DNA of 64,000 nt from Bos javanicus (Eukaryota; Chordata; Mammalia; Artiodactyla; Bovidae): positions 37,675,925 to 37,739,924 of the forward strand of contig NC_083885.1 in NCBI RefSeq assembly GCF_032452875.1, read 5' to 3'. Position 1 is the stretch's first letter. Each line of letters starts with the position of its first letter. Made by a program: the position numbers and the translations under genes. A model generated the notes under the pieces. The model did not search any database, was not told the DNA's origin, and saw only the letters and a program-made list of their open reading frames with translations. Below are positions 47,356 to 57,302 of this stretch, piece by piece.

Positions 47356-50300
47356 TGAAGGGACCTGCCATCCCCAATGGGCCATACTTGTGCTACTCAT
47401 CCCATGCTTATACCAGTTTATACTTTAAATACTTTGGAAATAGTTTAACTACCATATATCTGAAAAATATTGTTAGTAAGGAAAAGCAAGATTTTTGCCA
47501 TTACAATGTTTTTTGTTTGGGGCCTATCTCAGGGCTTTGTTATAATTTCCTCTTTGACACTTGGTTTGTATATTTGCCTGCTTTTGTTTGTCTGGGGTTT
47601 GGCTGGATGTAACCAAGTGGCAGCTCCTTCAGGTGAGTGTTTTGTACAGTATGTGCCATGTCTCACTGTAGCTGATACATAAGTAGCACCTAGTATGCAG
47701 TTGGTGGGTGGTCTCTTCTATGTAAATGAAGGTGATTGTTCTTGGGATGGGAAGTCCAAGATGGCAAATTCTATGGGATTGCAAATTTCAGCATAGATCT
47801 CTGGCTATTTGTGGATTTTGAGCGATTATTTTTAACCAGTTGAAATCACTGAATCAGAGACTAGCCATTTTAATAATTGGGTTTCTGAAAGGATATAAAT
47901 ATGTAGCCATTACATAGAACTTATATACTTTATACAGGCCTGTGCGTATATAGAGCTTTAACTATAAATTTTAACTATGTTGGATTTTTGAATTAGAAAT
48001 TGATGCAGTTGTCAGAGGCTTAGTTCCTCCATTTAATGTAGCTCTTTGTTCTTAGTGGGAATTTAGGTCAGCACTGAACAGTGCCAGGGCATCCCAAGAA
48101 TTTCCCCCAGAAAACAAGGATGCCAGACATGCAAAAGAAGGTCAGCAACACTCTTTGGCAAAGTTATATTCCCTCCTATCTGGCAGCAGTGCCTGGTTCA
48201 GTTTGGACAGCAGAGACTTAAAAAAGGATTTTCTTTTTCTCCTATTTTTTTTTCTTTTCACTTTTAAAAGCCATTTTCCTTTCCCAACATAAAAATTGTT
48301 TTCTATCCAATTCTGTCTGAAAACAACATATCTATCTAGAGAAAAATGTAAACTACTGTGTCACGTTTCTAAGCAGGCTGTGTTTTCTGCAGTCCCACCA
48401 AGTTCTGTAGCCATTTGAGTCCTCTGAGTCCAAATGATACTTAAGTACGGACATGCAGTTGAGATGGGAGGGGGTCACAGCCACAGAATTTGATTTCGCC
48501 AAAGGAGAAAGAAACGGCTGCCACATCCTGAAGCCAGTCCAGAGCCCTCTTAGAGATACAGGTTCACAGCACTATTCATCACCGATGTCACTTTAGAATC
48601 CATTCTTATGATTTTGCTCTGGTTTTCACGGCTATGCTTTTCAAACTCTGTCCATTCTTTTGTCAACAAGTGTTTCCTCAGATGCTTCTCTGCTCCAGAC
48701 GCTTTCTGGATCTCGGGGACACATCAGTACTCAAATTGAGCAAAATATTTTCCCTTGTTGTTTTCTGCTGTCCTTCCAACCCTCAGAAGCCAGTAGGCCT
48801 TTATTTCTTATCCCTAGTAGGAAATGAGAGAGAATTTGTGGCTTTCCTCTCTGATCACCCATGAAGTTATTGGCAAGATTGAAACTAGAAATCAGATCTT
48901 CTTGCTTCCAGCTCACCAACCATACCTTTCATCACACCAGACAAGACCTGTGGGCAGGGAGTAGCAGTGGTCAGAATATCCTTTGGATTGGTGCCTGTTG
49001 CATTTGTCCTTGGATTTGACCTTCCAAAGGACCACTGAGCAACTTGTCTTTGAGAAATGACCTGCCATTTTCAAACAGCATCAAGGAAAGTCAGTGAGAC
49101 AACAGAATGAGAAGCGAAGTATTGAGTTTAAAATGTTCTTTTTGTGTATTTGAAAAGGAAAAAAAAAAGACCATCTATATATATGACTTAAGGAGAAGAT
49201 ATAAAATGAAACAGTTTTCTCAAACTCTTATGTCTGTTGAGACGCTCCTAATCAGAGTGGCTCTCCGCCCACCCTTGCTTCTTTTATTTTTTATTTTTAT
49301 TTTTTTGGAAGGGGAGGGATGACCCTGCTGAGTTTTGGAGTATGCCTATAGCAGCTTTTAGCAAATCACAGTCCCAGCAGTAGGTTCAGCTTTGAAGAAA
49401 GATTTACAAATCCCTCACTGCTTTATAAATATCTGCATTTATATCTTAAAGAAGAAGAAGAAAAAGCCCCTCACAGTTGGTCTCAGGTTCCTCACCCTCT
49501 CCCTCCCCCCACCCCACACTTCCCCTTTTCTTGCTTTCCTCTTTCAGAAATTAAAGATTGTGATGTGTGCAGGAAATGAGGGTCTATAAAATTGTGATAA
49601 AGTGTTCCTGCAAAATTGCCTTTGAATTTTCACCTTGAATTGCAGGCGAAATGAAATTGTTCGCTTTCAGCATTGCTTTGTTTTTGACCCCTTTTTGTGA
49701 ATTCTCAAAGGAAAGAAACATATTCCCATCTTTTATAGTAATCAAATTTATCTGGCATCTCTCAGCCTCTTGAATTACTTATGCTAGAGTTGGCCAGCCT
49801 CAGGAAGGTTGTGGCTGGTTTATTTATTTATTGTTCTAAAGTGAGGGTTTTTGACATGGGTTCCCTACTTCATCCGAGGGGAGTATAGAAAAATCAAAAG
49901 TGCTTTCTGACATTGCATAATATGTGTTATATATACACATGCGTGCATTATTATAATGGTAAAAGATACCCATTGAAGGAGATGTAATAGAGGACCCCAT
50001 GATCATAGGTCATTGTTATTTAATATTTTCACCTGAGAAGGGGAATGTTTCATGCACTGATTATAAATAAAATTATATGTAAAAAGAAAAAAAAAAATCT
50101 GGGAAAAGGCTCTGCATTGGAAACAAAGTGCTAATAATACCTACTTGTAAACCTGTTTAGTAACTAGTTGGTTTTAACAAGTATTAATTCTGTAACAGGT
50201 GATTATATCACCTTGTAATTTAGGGAGTTTAATGTGACTCTTTCATGTAAGAATTTGGTATCAGAAAGTGAATATCAGCCATCACCTGCAACTGCGTTCT

Positions 50301-51488
50301 GTTAAGCCTAGCCTTGCTTGGTAGCCCCAAGTTCTCTTTTAATGTGATTCATTCTTTTTTTTATTTCCAGTCCCTTGTGCCTACACTCAAAAAACCCTAA
50401 GCTACAGGTGCAAGCCTGCAGAAATCAGATTTGAGTTTCTAAACTAAATCTCTCTTATGTTGAGAAAGCAAAACAATATATCACTATCAGGGAGAATACA
50501 TAAAGAATAATACTTCTTTGTGTGGCCTTAACTTCCACGGGGCTCACGTTAAAAATGAGCTCAGAAAACTGTGTTTTGAAACTATTACTAATGCCTTAAC
50601 CATCCTTTATTCATACCTATACTTAGAACACTATGATGCCTGCAACTGTTGAACGCCTATCATGTTTACATATTTCTAAATTATAATAAGTTAACCCTGA
50701 AAAGCTCTACAGTTACCTTTTCTATTATTTTTATAATATAAGCAAAATATGTTTATGCCATAATTTTTTTGTACATACCAATTTTTCAATGGATTTCATT
50801 GTGTTTCAGGTTTACTAGTCACACACTTCTTAAATAAGAACTCACATAAACCCCAGAAACGTTCCTTTAAAATTAGTCTTATTCAGGTCAGTGAGAGGTC
50901 CATGTAAGTTTAACAAAACATAAAATAAGGATCCCTAGGGAAGGGGGTGACGTGTAGTTGGAGTGTCTCTCACGCACACTTTACTTCCATGATACTGTGA
51001 GATCTTGAAATCACGGAAACAGGCTGATACGAAAGTCATTCTCTAACAGATAGGCATCTCTCTGTATATCTGCATCTTAGTAGAACAAACATTAGGATTA
51101 AGCAACAACTCAGAAAGTGCAGGGTAAGTGGGAATGTTCACATCAAGCCACTTAATAACATTAAATTTATTTTAGAAATATTTATTTTAATAAGCATTAG
51201 CAGTGACCACATTGCTGACTAATTTATGCAGTCAAAGGAATCAACTAACCCGACTGTCACAATTTGTTTTTGATGAAAAAAGAGAAGAAAATGGCTGTCC
51301 AAGAAGATTTAAATGGAAAAGCATAAGTTTTCATAGTATTTTTTTGTGGGCTACAGATTTTAAGAGGACCTAACCTCCCTTATATGTCGTATATATCAGC
51401 AGCTTGCATATCTCCTTTCTCCCTTATAAAAACAATTCACAACTTTTATATAAACATTTTAATCTATAGAAGAGTGAATTAACATGAT
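47356..51488. other. Long repeat-poor stretch
   Basis: About 4.1 kb. 48652-48790 may be an antisense L2 scrap ('gtcaacaagtgtttcctcag', 'tctcggggacacatcagtac'). Pyrimidine-rich and A-rich runs occur at about 49155, 49285-49310 and 50085-50098. No coding resemblance. Potential regulatory DNA, untested. Confidence 0.4.
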
Positions 51489-51498
51489 TCTTAATTGT

Positions 51499-51703
51499 GG
51501 CCAAAGTACTGGAGTTTCAGCTTGGATTGGGGGCAAGAGGAGAAGGGGACGACAGAGGATGAGATGGCTGGATGGCATCACTGACTCGATGGACGTGAGT
51601 CTCCGTGAACTCCAGGAGTTGGTGATGGACAGGGAGGCCTGGCATGCTGCGATTCATGGGGTTGCAAAGAGTTGGACACGACTGAGCGACTGATCTGATC
51701 TGA
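51499..51703 (+). mobile_element. BovB 3' end with a 25-bp inverted 5' piece
   Basis: 51524-51703 is the sense BovB 3' end. The preceding 51499-51523 is the complement of a BovB segment that normally lies 48 nt upstream (compare 22627-22720). A 13-bp duplication TCTTAATTGTGGC at 51489-51501 and 51704-51716 defines the insertion, and its GGC overlaps the inverted piece as priming microhomology. A miniature twin-priming product. Confidence 0.93.
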
Positions 51704-51716
51704 TCTTAATTGTGGC

Positions 51717-53318
51717 AATAGAAATAAAAATAAGAGATGTTTATTTGAAATAAATTCTTGAAATCATTTTCTTCTGTCCCCTCAGAGATGGCAGCAAAAA
51801 CACTTTTTTGATTCGGACACAGTGATTTAAATGTGTCCAGTTTCGCAGTTGTGCCTACGAATCAATTTAGTGTGGGTTTGTTCACATCTAAAGGAAAGTT
51901 AAATGCTGACTTTAGAAGTGGAGAAACGTTCCATAGATATCCTTTGCTTTCAAAAAGCATGCATTTGACTGTGATCCTTAAAAGCTTTTATTGAACTATT
52001 TTCTTTTTCTGTTTGCAAAATTCACAAAGGGCTGTCTGTAAGCCCTCTTCATATTTTCCCCAGTTTGTCCTAAATTTTGCCTCAGGGGAATAAACAGCAA
52101 CAGTGTTGCATTTCCCATTCTGAACATATATGCCAAAACAGAGAGCTTTTATTACAAGGGAAGAAATCAAATCATTGTCACCTAAAGTGCTAATTATGTC
52201 TGATAAATGTATGGCATGCACTTAATGCAAAGAGAGCTTAGGAAATGATACACCTTCCGTAATTACAGTGACCAACCTAGCTCCATCAATCTAAATTTTT
52301 TTTCAATCCATGTTCATTTGGGTGGCTTTATTCTTATTAAATGGCTTTCTTAAGCTTCAACAGACCCACTTGCTGCTAATAAGGAAGCTCACATAAGTAT
52401 TTTGGAACTGCCTACAATAAGACGGCATGTTATGTGATACACATCCAGATGAGTGTACACAGATAAACAGGAACCACAGAGGAATATGGTTACAGTCTTC
52501 TCCCACTGGGCCTTGAAATTGCAAACTGATGGTAAAATTTGCCATTCTTTGCTTGCCTAATGAATTTGTATATCCAGTTAACTAAGGTACTGTATTTCTT
52601 TATCAGAGGAGCCTGAAATCCTTTCATAGCTGACAACAGACCCGTTAGTCTCTTCCCCTGGAGACATAAATGACCTCGTGGGTAGGCACGCTGCCCTCAG
52701 AACCTCTGACGATAACATTTAAAAATTACTCCTCTCCCCCTGTTTTTCTCCATGGAAGAAAGCCACCATTCTTCTCAGAGCCAAATTGTATGTGGCCTCT
52801 AATCGAACCTGACACCCTTACACAAATGGAATAAGAGTAGGTTTTAATTAGACTGAAGGATGCTGATTTTCTCTGAAGCCACTTCAGAGCCCCTATCCTC
52901 TCCGAGTCCTCCAGCAGACGCACTGGCTTGTTTCACGCATCCATCCATATTTGGCTGCAGAAACCTTGCTCCAGAGGGTGTGTGAATTCAGGCCTATCAT
53001 CGGGACTGATCAGCTGAATAGTATTTTCAGATTTTTGTTTTGCTCTATCACAATTCTGTCTTTTTGTGTGTCTTAATTGCACATAGAGGCAAGGTGCTCT
53101 GTGGGAACCGTGTATATCTGGGCAGGCTTTTCTTTGCCTCACTGAAGTCCAACCAAACTATTCTCTTGTTTTTGCCTCTTCTTTCTCTCTGGGTCTTTTT
53201 CTCCTTAACTCTACTTAACTCTTAATCTCCTTTGCTCTTCTTAACCTCTCCCAATTAAGAGTTTGAATTTAGTTTCTTTCTAGTTAATGTTGCTTGCTTT
53301 TTCACTTGGAATTTTTAG
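51717..53318. promoter_or_regulatory. Repeat-free stretch, candidate conserved non-coding DNA
   Basis: About 1.6 kb with no recognised transposon, directly upstream of a possible exon. The composition is balanced and non-repetitive. The label is inference from texture only. Confidence 0.22.
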
Positions 53319-53444
53319 CACTTTGTGTTTTTGAAGGCAGTAGAGAAGCTGAAAATCCCTCCATTTCCTTCTGATTACATATCTGAGGATTTTTGTGGAT
53401 TTTCAAGAGAGTTAGTGCTACCTGATGGAACGAAAGCGTTAGTG
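53319..53444 (+). CDS. Possible single exon, product unknown
   Basis: A 126-nt block (42 codons, phase 0 at both ends) with splice-like borders: a pyrimidine-leaning tract ending TTTTTAG just before 53319 and GTAAAT from 53445. The frame is closed upstream by that TAG and then stays open. The peptide has varied, protein-like composition (for example KLKIPPFPSDYISEDFCGF and RELVLPDGTKALV). I do not recognise the family and see no partner exon. It could be an exon of a large gene whose introns fill the window, or chance. Confidence 0.3.
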
Positions 53445-53686
53445 GTAAATACTGAATTCTCCTTTTTTTTTTTTACTTTTAAAATCATAATTAAAATGAC
53501 AGAATTCAAAGTTTTGGGTATTATAGTTATGCAAATAGGTAAATCTTGAACAAAGTCGTAGTTTCATGGAACATCTTTTACTCTTTTTAAATAGTTTTGC
53601 ACTAAATTCTCAAATTGTCCATTTGCTTTAGCCTACTTTAACAAAAGTCTTTCTCAATTGCAGATTTGAAGTCATTAAAAATGAAA
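53445..53686. other. Spacer
   Basis: AT-rich, with a poly-T run at about 53463-53474. Confidence 0.4.
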
Positions 53687-53717
53687 AATGTATTTGGAAT
53701 TTTTTAATTTGGTTCTG

Positions 53718-53772
53718 TATAGTCCATGGAGTCACAAAGAGTCAGACATGACTGAGTGACTTTCACTTTCAT
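53718..53772 (+). mobile_element. Bov-A/BovB-type 3' tip with a long TSD
   Basis: About 55 bp ('agtccatggagtcacaaaga' to 'tttcactttcat'). Flanking segments 53687-53717 and 53773-53803 are the same length (31 nt) and share both ends (AATGTATTTGG and TTTGGTTCTG) with six differences in the middle, suggesting a long, aged duplication. Confidence 0.75.
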
Positions 53773-53803
53773 AATGTATTTGGCCTTCTCCAGTTTGGTT
53801 CTG

Positions 53804-54194
53804 AATATATATGTGTGATGATAAGTCATGTAAAAGATTTTTAATTAAAAGAATAGTTTTCATTTTAGCCTGAAAATTCTAAATGTGTGAAAAATATTTT
53901 AAGAAACTTTCTATGAGTTTAAAAGACTAGTAGTTTGAAATCCATATGTTGTAGATGAACATATTTAGTTGTAGTGGTTGAAGCATAAATGTGGTATTAA
54001 TTATAGTATTAAAAGTATATGTACTTCTCACAAATATGGTCAACTTTCAAAAACGAAGTAACAATTTATTTCACAAAACCTACTCCCTAAAAATGACAAA
54101 TGCTATAATTTGATTTCTGAATTATATAGTTTGTTGTAGTCAGGCATAAGTCAAATATTAAAATATTAGGACTAATTTCATTCATTGTTATATA
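53804..54194. other. AT-rich spacer
   Basis: Nothing recognised. Confidence 0.4.
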
Positions 54195-54312
54195 CCTATG
54201 AGAAATAAAAACAAGTATTCACATGTACATAAATCATTATAGCAGCATTATTCATAATAGCTAAAAGGTGGAACCAACCCAATGGCCATTGACTGATGAC
54301 TAAGTAAGTAAG

Positions 54313-54732
54313 ATGTGAGAGTTGGACTGTGAAGAAGGCTGAGCACCGAAGAATTGATGCTTTTGAACTGTGGTGTTGGAGAAGACTCTTGAGAGTCCCT
54401 TAGACTACAAGGAGATCCAACCAGTCCATTCTGAAGGAGATCAGCCCTGGGATTTCTTTGGAAGGAATGATGCTAAAGCTGAAACTCCAGTACTTTGGCC
54501 ACCTCATGCGAAGAGTTGACTCATTGGAAAAGACTCTGATGCTGGGAGGGATTGGGGGCAGGAGGAGAAGGGGACAACAGAGGATGAGATGGCTGGATGA
54601 CATCACTGACTCGATGGATGTGAGTCTGGGTGAACTCCGGGAGTTGGTGATGGACAGGGAGGCCTGGCGTGGTACGATTCACGGGGTCGCAAAGAGTCGG
54701 ACACGACTGAGCGACTGAACTGAACTGAACTG
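54313..54732 (+). mobile_element. BovB 3' end, 5'-truncated
   Basis: About 420 bp encoding the last part of the BovB protein (open frame 54458-54718) and the ACTGA-repeat tip. The join shows GATGTG shared between target and element, consistent with microhomology. A precise TSD is not clear. Confidence 0.95.
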
Positions 54733-54896
54733 ATATGGTATATCCATAGAATAGAATGTTAATTGGTCATGAAAAAGAAGTACTGATACATGCTACAACA
54801 TGGATGAACCTTGTAAATATTCTAAGTGAAGAAAGCCAGACAGAAAAGATCACATATTATATGATTCCATTTATATGAAATTGTCAGAATAGGCAA

Positions 54897-55045
54897 TTCT
54901 CCAATGCATGAAAGTGAAAAGTGAAAGTGAAGTCGCTCAGTAGTGTCCGACTCCCAGCGACCCCATGGACCGCAGCCTACCAGGCTCCTCCGTCCAAGGG
55001 ACTTTACAGGCAAGAGTACCGGAGTGGTTTGCCATTGCCTTTTCC
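54897..55045 (-). mobile_element. Bov-A2 SINE monomer, antisense
   Basis: One unit on the minus strand. Flanked by the 8-bp ATAGGCAA at 54889-54896 and 55046-55053. Inserted into the same L1 end as its neighbours. Confidence 0.94.
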
Positions 55046-55128
55046 ATAGGCAAGTACATATAGACAGAAAGTAGGTTAGGAGTTGCCTATGGCCAGAGGA
55101 GCAGGGAGATAAGGTGTTTAGGGGTGAT

Positions 55129-55265
55129 GGAGAAGGAAATGGCAACCCACTTCAGTGTTCTTGCCTGGAAAATCCCAGGGACGGCAGACCCTGGTGGGCT
55201 GCCGTCTATGGGGTCGCACAGAGTTGGACATGATTGAAGTGACTTAGCAGCAGCAGCAGCAGCAG
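55129..55265 (+). mobile_element. Bov-A2 SINE monomer with a 32-bp TSD
   Basis: One unit ending in (CAG)n. The flanks 55097-55128 and 55266-55297 are direct repeats of 32 bp with a single A/G difference, about twice the usual length for LINE-mediated insertion. Confidence 0.95.
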
Positions 55266-55448
55266 AGGAGCGGGGAGATAAGGTGTTTAGGGGTGATTGT
55301 TAAAGGATAGCTAAGTTTCTTTTGGGGATGATAAAAATTGGTCATTGCATAACTCTGTGAGTAGATTTAATCCACTAAATTGTACATTTAAAATAGATGA
55401 GTTATATGATACATGAATTATAGCTCAATAAAGCTATAACAAAAAAAA

Positions 55449-55849
55449 TTAAGAGATGTATCTGTACATTTGCATTTTAAATGCTAATAAGCAAAGAGAA
55501 ATATCTGACTACTTTTGAAAAAGAGAACTATGATTTGTTTAAAGATATTTTGTCTGGAGTGAAATTTCTAGATTAACATGCTAGTTAATATGTTATACAT
55601 ATTGACATTCTACCCAAGACTTGCATTTCTGTTATAATAGAAATAGTAATTTATTTTGTTGGTGAACTTGTGCAAATACTTTATATTAGTTCTTTTTAAC
55701 ATTTTGCTATAAATCATGTTGAAATTTAGGAAGAATGAGAGAAGTGTAATCAGAACTTGAGTTAATCTTTATTTTTAAAAATGTGTATGATACTATCTAA
55801 ACCTTTCACATTTGAATTTGAATACAGTTAGAATATTTTACTTTATATT
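55449..55849. other. AT-rich spacer
   Basis: Nothing recognised. Confidence 0.4.
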
Positions 55850-56272
55850 TTGTTTTGAAAACTAGATAATGACAGCAGTATTTTTTGTTTTCACTTTTGT
55901 TTAGTGTAAATTTTAGCATACATTCGGCAAACAATTTTAAGGATATGCGTATTTGGTTTACTAGATACCTGTGTATTTACCACTCAGATTAAGAAACAGG
56001 TCACTGTCAGCTCTCTGGAAGCCCCTTTTATTGGCCTCTCCAATCTCAATCCTTCCAACCTCTTCAAATATGGTTCTTGAGATGATCATTTCCTTAAGTT
56101 GCTTTAAAATTTTACCATATATGTAGGTATCCCTAAGCAATATAATTTACATTTGCCAGGTTCTTAGCTTTATATAAGTGGAATGATTTGGTATATATTC
56201 TTTGTTAATTTTTTATTTTGGTCAGCATTATGCTTGCAAGATTCACTTAAAACAGGGTAGGCTTCTTATGCT

Positions 56273-56547
56273 GCTGCTGCTGCTAAGTCACTTCAGTCGT
56301 GTCCGACTCTGTGCGATCCCATAGACGGCAGCCCATCAGGCTCCCCCGTCCCTGGGATTCTCCAGGCAAGAACGCTGGAGTGGGTTGCCATTTCCTTCTC
56401 CAATGCAGGAAAGTGAAAAGTCAAAGTGAAGTTGCTCAGTCGTGCCCAACTCTTAACGACTCCATGGACTGCAGCCCACCAGGCTCCTCTGTCCATGGGA
56501 TTCTCCAGGCAAGAGTACTGGAGTAGGGTGCCATTGCCTTCTCCAAT
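56273..56547 (-). mobile_element. Bov-A2 SINE dimer, antisense
   Basis: Two minus-strand monomers starting with a (CTG)n tail complement. Perfect 12-bp duplication GCTTCTTATGCT at 56261-56272 and 56548-56559. Confidence 0.96.
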
Positions 56548-56799
56548 GCTTCTTATGCTATAAGAGACCAAATAGTAAAAACTGGTTTTAAGGGCCATAT
56601 GATTTCTAGCCCAGCTACTTTGCTTTGTAAACCTGTGAAAGCAGTCATAGACTATATGTAAGTGATGAGGGTGCTTGTATTCCAGAATAATTTTATTTTC
56701 TTTTGAAGCCACAAATTACCAAACCTGATTTGAATGATTGTATAGATATAGTTTATTCATTTTCATCATTGCGTATCTGTTCTAATATTATTTTACTCA

Positions 56800-57004
56800 T
56801 ATAATTTTATTGGAGTATAGTTGATTTACAGTTTTGTGTTAATTTAGGTGTATAGCAAAGCGATTCAGTTGTGCATATATAGTCATTCTTTTTCAGATTC
56901 TTTACCCTATCTATAGATTATTACATAATATTGAGTATAGTTCCCTGTGCTATATAGTGGATCCTTGTTGGTTATCTATTTTAAATATAGTAGTGTGTGT
57001 ATGT
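56800..57004 (-). mobile_element. L1 3'UTR fragment, antisense
   Basis: 'gagtatagttgatttacag', 'gcaaagcgattcagttgtg' and 'gagtatagttccctgtgcta' are in antisense order. Similar to the L1 piece at 23046-23260. Confidence 0.75.
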
Positions 57005-57266
57005 TACACTATCTGTTCTATTCTTGATGAACATTTGGTTTGCTTCCAATTTGGGATATTATCAAAAAGCTTGTTGTAAACGTTTTTATATGTGTATTTT
57101 GGTGAAAAGGTGCAATCATTTCTCTATAACATATATTCCTTGGAGGAGAAATAATGGCCCACTAGATAGGACCTCTTCACCTTGATTGTTAAATTTCAAA
57201 TGGTTTTTCAAAGTGTTGTGTTGTTGGTTTTTTTTTTCACTTTATAGTCTCACTAGAGGTGTTTAA

Positions 57267-57302
57267 GAGTTCTCATTACTCATCTAATGAGAATGAGAAC
57301 TC
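57267..57302. repeat. Imperfect hairpin at the BovB 5' boundary
   Basis: GAGTTCTCATTACTCAT (57267-57283) pairs with ATGAGAATGAGAACTC (57287-57302), with one bulged base and a 3-nt loop. It straddles the estimated junction between old L1 and the old BovB. Confidence 0.7.

Larger units (their letters stand above)
54195..55448 (+). mobile_element. L1 (L1MA/L1MB-type) 3' end carrying three nested insertions
   Basis: Pieces at 54195-54312, 54733-54896, 55046-55128 and 55266-55448 form one L1 3' end: 'cagcattattcataatagct', 'gctacaacatggatgaacct', 'gagttgcctatggccag', and the terminus 'ttatagctcaataaagctat' plus an A-rich tail. BovB, Bov-A2 (minus) and Bov-A2 (plus) interrupt it. Confidence 0.88.
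55850..57285 (-). mobile_element. Old L1 (L1M-type) 3' region, antisense, interrupted
   Basis: 'ccactcagattaagaaacag' and 'agtggaatgatttggtatat' lie in the first part (55850-56260). 'ttggtttgcttccaatttgg' and 'tttttcaaagtgttgtg' lie in the second (57005-57285). A Bov-A2 dimer and a separate L1 3'UTR piece sit between them. Confidence 0.6.

Noticed and set aside
54813..56712. CRISPR-like spaced repeats among repeated 20-30-bp units
   Set aside because: The repeats are pieces of Bov-A2 monomers in both orientations with irregular spacing in a mammalian genome.
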